From Leptodactylus fallax (Eukaryota; Chordata; Amphibia; Anura; Leptodactylidae): a DNA stretch of 64,000 nucleotides. The translations under genes were made by a program, and so were the position numbers. The notes below the pieces were generated by a model that ran no database searches, had not been told where the DNA came from, and saw only the letters and a list, made by a program, of their open reading frames with translations. Positions 23,063 to 32,204 of this stretch are shown piece by piece (position 1 is the stretch's first letter; each line of letters starts with the position of its first letter). The stretch spans positions 1 to 64,000 of the forward strand of contig CAMRHE010001088.1 in the NCBI GenBank assembly GCA_947044405.1, written 5' to 3'.

Positions 23063-26000
23063 AGCACATCAATGGGGTTCGCAATGTGGCCAAGTGTTAC
23101 CAACAGGCATTCAGCAAACACCCATTGGACTTTGGTAAGACCACGACCATACAACATCGCATTCTGACTGGCGACCACCATCCAATCAAGGAGCGTCACC
23201 GTCCAATACCACCAGCGATGTACCAACCGGTGAAAAAGTTGATCCAAGAGATGCGAGATGCTGATGTCATCCGGGAGAGTAACAGCCCCTGGGCAGCCCC
23301 GCTAGTCCTTGTCAAGAAGAAAGACGGAACCCTACGATTTTGTGTGGACTATCGTAAACTCAACAACGTCACGCACAAAGACGCATACCCATTGCCGCGG
23401 ATTGAGGAATCTCTAACGGCTTTGGGATCAGCTACCTGTTTCTCGACCCTGGACTTAACCAGTGGATACTGGCAAGTCCCTATGGCGCCTGAAGATCGTG
23501 AAAAGACTGCGTTTACGACCCCGATGGGACTCTTTGAATTCAATAGTATGCCATTTGGGCTATGTAATGCCCCAGCCACATTCCAACGGCTTATGGAGAG
23601 GTGCCTCGGCCATGAGAATTTCCAGAGTGTGCTACTGTACCTGGACGATGTTATTGTATTCTCCCGGACATACCAAGAACACCTTCGTCACCTATCCGAG
23701 GTATTCAAGGTACTTATACAGCACGGCCTAAAGGTGAAGCCCTCCAAGTGCTACCTGTTGAAACCCCAAGTTCACTACCTTGGGCATGTCGTGAGCGCAC
23801 AAGGCGTCCAACCTGATCCTGAAAAGATCACTGCAGTCCAGAACTGGCGAAGACCAACTACCGTCAAAGAAGTCCGAAGCTTCCTTGGATTCGCAGGTTA
23901 CTACCGGCGTTTCATACCACACTTCGCCCAAGTAGCCGAGCCTCTGAACGAGTTGTTGCGCGGTTGTCCCAGAGAAAACTACAACCGAAAGCTTCCGGTA
24001 GACTGGACAGCGCGTCAAGTGGAAGCCTTTCAAGCGCTTAAAGCACTTCTGACTCAACCACCAATTCTAGCCTATCCCGACTACAGTCAGCCATTCCGCT
24101 TGTACACAGATGCAAGTCACCAAGGTTTGGGTGCAGTGTTGTCCCAGGTTCAGGACAACAAAGAGCGAGTCATCGCCTACGCCAGCAGGAGTCTGAGAGG
24201 CGCGGAGAAGAACGACCAGAACTATAGTTCTTTCAAACTCGAACTTCTGGCGCTTGTCTGTGCCGTGACAGAGAAGTTTAAAGACTACCTGGCTGCCACA
24301 CCCTTTACCGTGTACACAGATAACAATCCGTTGGCGCATCTGGACACTGCTCGACTGGGAGCCCTTGAACAACGGTGGGCCTCAAGACTCGCGAATTACA
24401 AGTTCTCTGTCAAGTATCGCAGTGGCAAGTCCAACACTAACGCTGATGCACTCTCAAGGTTGCCTGTAGGAGAAGAACCACCCCGAGAAGACATCTGGGA
24501 AGAGGTGGAGATGCCACCATTTTACAACAAGTTTGCCCAACAGGTTGCTATTGGTGTCCCTGTAGAAGGAGAATCTCTGGCGAAAACAGCTGCCGAATCC
24601 CTCCAGGAGCCATCTCTGTGGAAAACATTCCAAGAAGAGAGCAGAGTTTTAGGAGAATTGTCAGATTTCCTGCTTACAGGAAGAATACCAACCCGTGTAA
24701 AGAGAGGTCTTCATGACGTGGAATTAAAACGCCTTTGGCGACAGAGGAAGCGCCTGTTTGTCCAACAAGGCCTTCTACTTAGAAACACTCTTGATCCTGT
24801 CACAGGTGAAAGGCTTCATCAGATCCTCGTACCAAGAAGAGACGCACAGATGATACTTGAGGCGTATCATGACAGATCCGGTCACTTCGGGGTACAAAAG
24901 ACCGAAGCTACCATCCGTCGTCGCTTCTATTGGGTTGGGATGAGGAGTGACATTGAGAGTTGGTGCCGAGAGTGTCCCGCCTGTAGTATCACCAAGGAAG
25001 GTCGAAGAGATCAGAAGGCCCCTCTACATCCAATTAAGACTCAAAAGCCGTGTGAAATTGTTGCTCTGGACCATGTGAAGTTGGGTCCCACACGTTCCGG
25101 CTACAGATACGCTCTGACAATGGTGGATCATTACTCCAAGTTCCTTGTCATCGTGCCTGTCAGAGATCTTAAAGCAAGAACTACGGCTGAGACCTTCTAC
25201 GCAGAGTTTTTCCGCCATTACGGTTGTCCTGAGCATATCCTCACCGACCGTGGATCGGCGTTTGAATCCCAATTGTTCCGTGAGCTGTGTCAGTTCCAAG
25301 ACTGCAAGAAGTTGCGAACCACAGCGTATCACCCTCAAGGGAATGGTATGTGCGAGAAGGCAAATCAAGTGATCATCGGCATGCTAAGAACAGCCGCAGT
25401 TACACCTGGTGTTGAGTGGCCTGAGCGTATCAAGGACTTGGTCTATATTTACAACAACACACCCCAAACATCTACGGGATACGCACCATTTTATCTAATG
25501 TTTGGAAGACAAGGTCAACTTCCTTCAGACTTAACCCTTGGTGTGAAGGTCCCTGACACCATCAATCCACTACCCATAACAGACTGGGTTGTAGAACACC
25601 GCCGACGTATGGAGGAAGCTAAAGAGATAGTTGAAACGCGCATGGATGAGGTTCGTAGGAGACAACAGGAGGATTACAACCATCACGCCCATGCAGCGCC
25701 CCTGAAAGTTGGCGACCGTGTATGGTTAAGGAATAACCATCGGAATGGGAAATTGGATCCATTCTGGGAGAAAGAACCATACAGTGTCATCTCCATACCA
25801 TATCCTGAATCCGACGTGTATGAGATCTCTAAACCTGGGAGACAGCCCCAAGTAGTACACCGAAACCGTCTGAAGCTGTGCCTTAAAGAAGGACTACCCA
25901 CAGAGGTGCCCCCAGCTGAGACAACGAGTACAGAGATCTTGTCACCTTCTGAAGCGAAAGAGAGACCCCCAACGTTAACTGAGCTTATGTGGGCGCCTAA

Positions 26001-26184
26001 ACTACTACCATTTAGCTGTTATCCACCAATTGCTCTAGTGCAAGAGAACCCTTCGACAGATGATTTAATTGATTTCAGTGACTCTGTTCCTGATTCAAAT
26101 CTCGTTCCACTTAGGCGTTCTGAGCGTACCACAAAAGGCATACCTCCAACACGCTATAGTGATGCCATGGCTGTCCTTGGGTAA
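23038..26184 (+). CDS. Ty3/gypsy Pol: reverse transcriptase, RNase H, integrase
   Basis: A single open frame of 1048 codons. Reverse transcriptase: DYRKLNN, STLDLTSGYW, MPFGLCNAPATFQRLM and the catalytic YLDD at residues 201-204. RNase H follows, with LYTDASHQGLGAVLS and YTDNNPLAHL. The integrase has an HHCC zinc-binding region (HDRSGHFGVQKT ... CRECPACS) and a complete catalytic triad: D678 (ALDHV), D737 (LTDRG) and E773 (MCEKA), with 35 residues between the last two. A GPY/F-like module near LKVGDRVWLRNN and a proline-rich tail end the protein. All key residues are intact although gag and protease are broken. The start at 23038 is the first ATG of the frame; in an intact element pol is probably made as a fusion. 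Confidence 0.93.
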   Translation: MGDANTPIEHINGVRNVAKCYQQAFSKHPLDFGKTTTIQHRILTGDHHPIKERHRPIPPAMYQPVKKLIQEMRDADVIRESNSPWAAPLVLVKKKDGTLRFCVDYRKLNNVTHKDAYPLPRIEESLTALGSATCFSTLDLTSGYWQVPMAPEDREKTAFTTPMGLFEFNSMPFGLCNAPATFQRLMERCLGHENFQSVLLYLDDVIVFSRTYQEHLRHLSEVFKVLIQHGLKVKPSKCYLLKPQVHYLGHVVSAQGVQPDPEKITAVQNWRRPTTVKEVRSFLGFAGYYRRFIPHFAQVAEPLNELLRGCPRENYNRKLPVDWTARQVEAFQALKALLTQPPILAYPDYSQPFRLYTDASHQGLGAVLSQVQDNKERVIAYASRSLRGAEKNDQNYSSFKLELLALVCAVTEKFKDYLAATPFTVYTDNNPLAHLDTARLGALEQRWASRLANYKFSVKYRSGKSNTNADALSRLPVGEEPPREDIWEEVEMPPFYNKFAQQVAIGVPVEGESLAKTAAESLQEPSLWKTFQEESRVLGELSDFLLTGRIPTRVKRGLHDVELKRLWRQRKRLFVQQGLLLRNTLDPVTGERLHQILVPRRDAQMILEAYHDRSGHFGVQKTEATIRRRFYWVGMRSDIESWCRECPACSITKEGRRDQKAPLHPIKTQKPCEIVALDHVKLGPTRSGYRYALTMVDHYSKFLVIVPVRDLKARTTAETFYAEFFRHYGCPEHILTDRGSAFESQLFRELCQFQDCKKLRTTAYHPQGNGMCEKANQVIIGMLRTAAVTPGVEWPERIKDLVYIYNNTPQTSTGYAPFYLMFGRQGQLPSDLTLGVKVPDTINPLPITDWVVEHRRRMEEAKEIVETRMDEVRRRQQEDYNHHAHAAPLKVGDRVWLRNNHRNGKLDPFWEKEPYSVISIPYPESDVYEISKPGRQPQVVHRNRLKLCLKEGLPTEVPPAETTSTEILSPSEAKERPPTLTELMWAPKLLPFSCYPPIALVQENPSTDDLIDFSDSVPDSNLVPLRRSERTTKGIPPTRYSDAMAVLG

Positions 26185-26285
26185 AAGAGGTTAACTGTCT
26201 CTGCTTCTGTATATATGTTATTCCTGCTCTGATTACAGTAATGTTTTTCCGTGTGTGTATACAGTATATATATAATATCTTGCCA

Positions 26286-26945
26286 TGTAATATAGGAAGG
26301 GCCACAGCAGGCTCTACCTGCTTAGGAAGCTGAGAGCCTTTGGAATCCGGGGGGCATTTCTTAGGACTTTCTTCAACTCGGTAGCGGCATCAGCCATCTT
26401 CTTTGGAGTGGCCTGCTGGGGGAGCAGTATATCAACCAGGGACAGAAATAAACTTGACAAGCTGATTAGAAGGGCCAGCTCTGTCCTGGGGAGCCCACTG
26501 GACCCAGTGCAGGTGGTGGGTGACAGAAGGATACTGTCCGTGGTGAGCTCCATGCGGGAGAAGAACTCCCATCCTATGCATGAGACTGTGATTGCGCTGA
26601 GCAGTACTGTCAGTGACCGACTGCTCCACCCTAGGTGTGAGAAGGAGTGCTATCGGAAGTCTTTCCTCCCCACCGCGGTTAGGCTGTACAACCAACACCG
26701 ACCTAAGCAGAGATCATTACATACAGAGAACTGAAATATCTCTCTGCCTGTTATATCCCCCCCCTCCCTCTGCTACTTCCTATCTGTCTGTCTGCTATTA
26801 ATGTAATGCCTCTCACCTTGGAACATTCCTGTACATGATGTATTTGTATTTGTATCTGCTTATCTTATCTTTGCTGCTGTAACACACTGAATTTCCCCAC
26901 TGTGGGACTATTAAAGGACTATTATTATTATTATTATTTATTATA
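26286..26945 (+). mobile_element. 5'-truncated LINE (CR1-group) inserted downstream of pol
   Basis: Coding remnant from about 26290 to the stop at 26732-26734. It reads as the C-terminal end of a non-LTR polyprotein (CWGSSISTRDRNKLDKLIRR ... ECYRKSFLPTAVRLYN). After the stop comes a short 3' UTR with AATTTCCCCACTGTGGGAC and an (ATT)n tail at about 26921-26940, as in several CR1/L2/Rex1-type LINEs. It lies between pol and the 3' LTR, so it arrived after the gypsy element. Exact target duplications are not clear. Confidence 0.8.
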
Positions 26946-27402
26946 GTATTTACATTTATATGCAACAATCCAAGCCATAGTGCCTGGCTCACCGAGCCAA
27001 GGAAGTTCTGTTACCCCATTGCGGTATGGACATTGGTGCTAGAGTGCCTACTCTTCCTTACAGAAAGGACTGTTTATTGTTTCTCAGAGAGACTCTCATG
27101 ATAATGGACACTCACGAAATTTGTGCCAGAGAGCCTCTGGACCCATTTGCACTACTGTTGTTTCTATATGGACTGTCTGATGGTACCGCCAAAAGGTTCC
27201 ATAAGTCTGAGTTTAATTATCTCTCCGTTACCCTTCAGACTTCTCATGGACATTCCAGGACTATGCCGGGAGGTCTTACCTCAAGTTTCTAAGTATTATA
27301 TTTTTCTAAACTGTTAGTGACATTTGCACTTTATTCGTATTTATTAACGTTATGTTACATTTCTCACCTTCACCCCAGCCCGTCGCCGAGGTCGGCTCAG
27401 TG
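26946..27402 (+). other. Gypsy internal 3' region
   Basis: About 460 bp between the LINE insertion and the polypurine tract. Open frames of up to about 90 codons lack recognisable motifs; no envelope features (signal peptide, transmembrane segment) are evident. Confidence 0.5.
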
Positions 27403-27414
27403 AAAGAGGGGGAG
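27403..27414 (+). promoter_or_regulatory. Polypurine tract
   Basis: AAAGAGGGGGAG lies immediately before the 3' LTR, which starts TGTGGCATCC at 27417. This is the expected plus-strand priming site. Confidence 0.8.
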
Positions 27415-27416
27415 TA

Positions 27417-28538
27417 TGTGGCATCCCAGAGCTGGCTATGGCTGGGCTGAGGGTGATCTCTGTGCATTGTATTATTTCCTGTTGCTTCATAGCCTGTGTG
27501 ACATAGCAGGGGGTCCTGAGTCTCACACAACACAGCGCCACCTAGTGAGCCTCACACATGCATTACACCTCCCATAGGATTGAATAGTAACCAAATGTCC
27601 AATGGGAGGACATTGCCTGGGAAAAGGGGAGGAGTCAGCTGATCACTGGGTCCCCATGGTAACACCCCTGCAGGAAGGTCCTGCGTGTGAGGAGTTAGAA
27701 GTGTGGAGTGTTAGGAGGAGGAGGTGAGGAGATAAGTGTGATGTCCTGTGAAGAAAGCAGTGAGTTTAGTGCAGGAATCTCAAGTCCTAGACAGGCCCAG
27801 GAAGGTTGGAGAGCTGACATACTCCAGCTATTCAGAAGATCCTGTCCCCTGTCTGCCTAGCCATCGCCCTGAAGGAAGTCAAGCATCATTATCTTGTCAG
27901 CATGAGACTGTGGAGAGAACATTCTGGAACACGTGCTCCATAGCAAGTATCACAGGATCCAGGGGCCAAGGCCAGACCTGTGGAATATCCTGCCACCCTG
28001 AGTATTGCACCCCGAAACTCTGAGCTATCAGGACCACATAACGTGAGTGGGGAATATTATGTACTAGTATCATGGTGGGCATCCTCCTATGAGCCAAATA
28101 GGAGCCCAGACGCACCTTAGGGCTGTAACACTGAAGTATAAGGGGCTAGGAACACCTTTCATCAAGTCTACCCTGCACCCCAGGACTTTGCTGTGTCACC
28201 AGGCGTACCCCGTTGTTTTGTATTGAAGAAACAGTTTAAGCATTTGTGCCTCCACACCCATGGAAGTAAAAGTTCAACTTTACAACTGTTTCTGTGTCTG
28301 ACTCTGCACCGACAACATCAGGGCGCCCCAAACACCACCAGTCGGCACAGTATAGGGGAAGCGCCCCGGGGGAACAATCACCACCAACATTTGTGCAGCC
28401 CCCTCATCACCGGTACCAGTGGTGGTAACGTGGGACAGCACCAGCGCTGCGCCCTCGTGCCCAGAGACCGTGACAAGTCTGCGCTGTCTGCACCCCCGCA
28501 ATCCCAACTGCAGCGTTACCTTCCATCTGGTCACCGCA
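27417..28538 (+). repeat. 3' LTR of the Ty3/gypsy element (about 1.12 kb)
   Basis: Starts TGTGGCATCC just after the polypurine tract and ends ACCGCA, giving the usual TG...CA termini. The last 257 bp match the 5' LTR fragment at 20162-20418. A CTCF-like motif lies in its 5' part at 27535-27548 (minus strand, 13/14). Confidence 0.82.
27535..27548 (-). promoter_or_regulatory. CTCF-like motif (13/14) in the LTR
   Basis: The reverse complement reads TCACTAGGTGGCGC against CCASYAGRKGGCRS; only the first base differs. Located in the U3-like part of the 3' LTR. Confidence 0.4.
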
Positions 28539-28549
28539 CAGCTCACTAA

Positions 28550-28726
28550 GGGCCTGATGTGGTCTAAGACTTTCTTTGTTACCCATAGCAACCAGTCAGA
28601 GCTCACAGCAACCAATCAGAGCTCTGCTTTCATTTCTCCAGAGCACTACATGAAAGGGGAGCTCTGATTGGTTGCTATGGGCAACAAAGAAACTTCTACA
28701 CCTAGACAGTTTCATACATCAGGCCC
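28550..28726. mobile_element. Palindromic MITE (177 bp)
   Basis: Terminal inverted repeat GGGCCTGATGT at the left and ACATCAGGCCC at the right. An inner inverted repeat pairs about 28575-28605 with 28660-28690 (CTTTGTTRCCCATAGCAACC type). It sits 11 bp from the gypsy 3' LTR, in the remaining hAT sequence. No clear target duplication was seen. Confidence 0.8.
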
Positions 28727-29444
28727 TGGGTGGTTTACATCATACTGCTTCACAATCTACAAAGTGCTAGATAACAAAGCCTTGGCAAGTGGCAGCAGCT
28801 TCTACACCTATAGTACTTTCTCACATGTGTGTTTCTGTATTCCTAAGTTTGAGATGTTAGAAAACAGTTTCCCCCCTTCTATTCTATGTATAGCATATAT
28901 AAGCAATCTGAGCAGAGCAGCTAACCTCTCCAAACATGAGCTCAGAGGAGAAGCAAACTAACACAAAGCATACAGAGAGAACATACACTGGACAATTGAT
29001 TTATGCAGTTTATTGAAAGTTTAGATATACTAAGAAGAAGTACTTGCCTTAAAGGAGTTCTCAGTCTCAGCGCAATGATTCACTTGCTGACAAGCAGTCG
29101 CTCTGTGTCCTCGGGCTGTGGGTGGGTCTCCAGCACAATTACAGATAAAGTCAAGCTTTTCAGTCCTCACAATCACAACACTTGTATCTTTTGCTTACTC
29201 CAGATAATGGTGCTAAACCTTATAGGTTCACTCAGAACTCAGTCCCATCATTATATGAGGAATAGAACAGACCTTTACAGGACATTTCATCATTTTCAAC
29301 ATTTCATCATTTTCCAAAATTCTTATGAAAATATATTCAGCACATACTGCATTGTACTACTAACTGTACCAATTTATTATATATTTTGGGAGTCGGAGTC
29401 GGTCCATTTTATTCCGACTCCACGACTCCGACTCCACAGCCCTG
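28727..29444 (-). other. Right (5') part of the hAT element, coding not resolved
   Basis: Lies between the MITE and the hAT right terminus. It should hold the hAT promoter, 5' UTR and any N-terminal exon. I found no BED-type zinc finger in any minus frame, so the N-terminal exon may be deleted or decayed. Confidence 0.45.
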
Positions 29445-29452
29445 CTCAGTAC
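29445..29452. repeat. hAT target-site duplication, right copy (CTCAGTAC)
   Basis: Identical to 16706-16713. It places the whole 12.7-kb interval between them inside one original insertion. Confidence 0.92.
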
Positions 29453-29648
29453 GCAGGTAGGCAGCATGCATCATATTTTCTGGACTTGATCCATTTATGG
29501 AAGGGACTAGAGAGCTAATAATTAGAATAAAGGAGACCGCAGGAAGTGTAACTCCGGCTTTGTTTTTGCTTAACCTTAGTAACTTGTCCATTAAAAAATA
29601 TAGTCACTTGTTACTTGTGTTTTTTAGTAATGGTGGCTGGGCAATGTA
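29453..29648. other. Host-flank DNA between two transposons
   Basis: About 196 bp, no gene, no recognised repeat. It begins right after the hAT target duplication and ends at the TA of the next element. Confidence 0.5.
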
Positions 29649-29718
29649 CACTACCGTTTAAAAGTTTGGGGTCACCCAGACAATGTTATGTATTCCATGA
29701 AAACTCACACTTTTATTT

Positions 29719-30648
29719 GTTTGTTTGTTTGAGTTGGAAGGGACCTCAAGGGCCATCGAGTCCAACCCCCTGCAAAGCAGGAATTCCTAAAACATCCCAG
29801 CTATATACCTATCCAGTTTCCGCTTGAAGATTTCAATTGATAGAGAACTCACCACCTCCCGTGGCAGCCTATTCCACTCTCTCACTACCCTTACTGTTAG
29901 AAAGTTTTTCCTAATGTCTAATCTAAATCTCCTTCCCCTTAGTTTCATCCCATTACTTCTCGTGCTTCCTTCTGCTAATGAGAATAGGGTAGATCCCTCT
30001 GCACTGTGACAACCTTTCAGATATTTAAATACCGCTATTAAGTCTCCCCTTAGCCTTCTCTTCTGCAAACTAAGCAGTCCCAATTCTTTTAGCCTCTCCT
30101 CGTAGGACATGGTTTGTAGACCTTCCACCATTTTGGTTGCTCTTCTCTGGACCTGCTCCAATAAATCGATGTCTTTCTTAAACTGGGGCGCCCAGAACTG
30201 TACACAGTATTCCAGGTGGGGTCTGACCAGGGCAGAGTACAGCGGAATAATTACCTCTCTTGATCTAGCTTCAATGCTCGTCTTGATACATCCTAGAATT
30301 TTATTAGCCTTTTTAGCCACCGCACCGCACTGTTGACTCATGTAGAATTTGCGATCTATTATTATGCCCAGATCCTTTTCCCCTGTACTCTCACTTAGTA
30401 CTATTCCTCCCATACTATATATGCTTCTTGCATTTCTGTTACCCAGATGTAGGACTTTGCATTTGTCCCTGTTGAATACCATTTTGTTCACCTCAGCCCA
30501 TTGTTCCAGTGTGTCTAAGTCCTTTTGGATGCACTCTTTCTCCTCTCTAGTGTTGGCCATTCCTCCTGGCTTTGTATCATCTGCAAATTTTATTAGTTCC
30601 CCATTAACCCCATCATCCAGATCATTTATAAAAATATTAAAAAGTACT
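29719..30648 (-). mobile_element. CR1 LINE, 5'-truncated, inserted in the Tc1-like element
   Basis: The minus-strand frame runs from about 30648 to a stop near 29787. It begins in the reverse-transcriptase core with INDLDDGVNGELIKFADDTK (catalytic FADD) and continues through NRDKCKVLHLGN, YSALVRPHLEYCVQFWAPQF and VVREWNRLPREVVSS, all characteristic of CR1. The 3' UTR contains the CR1-type motif seen on the + strand as GGACCTCAAGGGCCATCGAG and ends in (CAAA)n at 29719. TATTT at 29714-29718 and 30649-30653 is a short flanking duplication. The frame is open for over 280 codons, so this copy is fairly young. Confidence 0.9.
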
Positions 30649-30719
30649 TATTTATCAAATGAGTTGCAAAATGAACAGAAAATATAGTCAAGACATTGAC
30701 AGGATTAGAAATAATAATT

Positions 30720-31697
30720 TTATTTGAAATAATAATTTTCTCCATTTGCAGCAATTCCAGCATTGCACACCTTTGGCATTCTAGCGGTTAATTTGGTGAG
30801 GTCATCTGGAGACATTTCCCGCCATGCTTCCAGAAGCCCCTCCCACACGTTGGATTGGCTTGATGGGCACTTTTTGCGTACCATACGGTCAATGGGGCTG
30901 AGATGTGGTGACTGCGCCGGCCCCTCCATTACAGATAGAATACCGGCTGCCGCTTCTTCCCTAAATAGTTCTTGTATAATTTGGAGGTGCTTTGGGTCAT
31001 TGTCCTGTTGTAGGATGAAATTGGCTCCAATCAGGCGCTGTCCACAGGGTATGGCATGGCGGTGCATGGAGTGATAGCCTTCCTTATTCACAATCCCTTT
31101 TATCTTGTACAAATCTCCCACTTTACCAACCCCAGCCCATCCCATTCCCTCCACCATGCTGACAGATGGCATCAGGCGTCTTCCGGCATCTTTTCAGTTG
31201 TTCTTCTGTGTGATCCAAACATCTCACACTTGGATTCGTCTGTCCATAACACTTTTTTCCAATCTTCCTCTGTCCAATGTCTGTTCTTTTGCCCATATGA
31301 ATCTTTTCCTTTTATTAGCCAGTCTCAGATATGGCTTTTTCTTGGCCGCTCTGCCCTGAAGGCCGGCATCCCTGAGTCGCCTCTTCACTGTAGACATTGA
31401 CACTGGCGTTTTGCGGGTACTATGTAATGAAGCTGCCAGTTGAGGACCTGCGAGGCGTCGATTTCTCACACTAGAGACTCTAATGTACTTGTCTTGTTGC
31501 TCAGTTGTGCAGCGCGGCCTCCCACTTCTCTTTCTAGTCTGGTTAGAGCCTGTTTGTGCTGTCCTCTGAAGGGAGTAGTACACACCGTTGTAGGAAATCT
31601 TCAGTTTCTTGGCAATTTCTCGCATGGAATAGCCTTCATTTCTAAGAACAAGAATAGACTGTCGAGTTTCACATGAAAGTTCTCTTTTTCTGGCCAT
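30720..31697 (-). pseudogene. Transposase of the second Tc1-like family, decayed
   Basis: The N-terminal frame (31224-31697) starts MARKRELSCETRQSIL and has a helix-turn-helix segment and a KRSGRPRCTTEQQD linker. The C-terminal frame (30720-31172) contains the second catalytic aspartate in FILQQDNDPKH. The expected third-residue region reads QSPHLSPID instead of a DLNPIE-type motif, and the first-aspartate region is disrupted. It is therefore inactive by both frameshift and loss of key residues. Confidence 0.85.
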
Positions 31698-32100
31698 TTT
31701 GAGAGTTTAATCGAACCAACAAATATAATGCTCCAGATTCTCAACTAGCTCAAAGGAAGGTCAGTTTTATAGCTTCTCTAACCAGCAAAACTGTTTTCAG
31801 CTGTGCTAACATACTTGCACAAGGGTTTTCTAAACCTCCATTAGCCTTCTTACACAGTCAGCAAACACAATGTACCATTAGAGCACTGGAGTGATGGTTG
31901 CTGGAAATGGCCTCTATACACCTATGTAGATATTGGATTAATAACCAGACGTTTGCAGCTAGAATAGTCATTTACCCCATTAACAATGTATAGAGGGGAT
32001 TTCTGATTAATTTAATGTTATCATCATTGATAAAAACTGGGCTTTTCTTTCAAAAATAAGGAAATTTCTAAGTGACCCTAAACTTTTGAACGGTAGTGTA

Positions 32101-32204
32101 TCCCTGAATATATACAAGAATTGGTAAAAACATTGACCAGTCTTTGTCTACTTGGGTCTCTAGAGTTCACGATATTGTGAAGATGGAAAGCTTGACTGCC
32201 TATA
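32101..32204. other. Short unique spacer
   Basis: About 100 bp between the Tc1-like element and the 32-bp array; nothing recognised. Confidence 0.4.

Larger units (their letters stand above)
20162..28538 (+). mobile_element. Ty3/gypsy LTR retrotransposon nested in the hAT element
   Basis: The order is a partial 5' LTR (20162-20418), a primer-site-like sequence, leader, gag, protease, reverse transcriptase-RNase H-integrase, a LINE insertion, a polypurine tract, and a full-length 3' LTR (27417-28538). The order RT-RNase H-integrase places it in Ty3/gypsy rather than Ty1/copia. No envelope-like frame was seen between pol and the 3' LTR. The first ~865 bp of the 5' LTR are missing at the hAT junction, so no flanking target duplication can be read. 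Confidence 0.9.
16714..29444 (-). mobile_element. hAT DNA transposon, complete ends, split by nested insertions
   Basis: The left end starts CAGGGCTGTGGAGTCGG at 16714 and the right end is its exact reverse complement ending at 29444, a 17-bp perfect terminal inverted repeat. Both ends are followed by more GACTCC-rich sequence. The 8-bp direct duplication CTCAGTAC flanks it at 16706-16713 and 29445-29452, the size typical of hAT insertion. Subtracting the Tc1 (17102-18655), Ty3/gypsy (20162-28538) and MITE (28550-28726) insertions leaves about 2.6 kb, a normal hAT length. The transposase is encoded on the minus strand, C-terminus at the left. Confidence 0.93.
29649..32098 (-). mobile_element. 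Second Tc1-like transposon family, decayed, with CR1 insertion
   Basis: The left end CACTACCGTTTAAAAGTTTGG and the right end (reverse complement CACTACCGTTCAAAAGTTTA) form inverted repeats, flanked by TA at 29647-29648 and 32099-32100. Without the CR1 insertion (29719-30648) it is about 1.52 kb, a normal Tc1 size. The transposase lies on the minus strand. It is a different family from the CAGTCATGG copies and much more decayed. Confidence 0.92.

Noticed and set aside
26185..27416. Envelope gene in the gypsy element
   Set aside because: The interval holds a LINE insertion and short frames without signal peptide, transmembrane or furin-like features.
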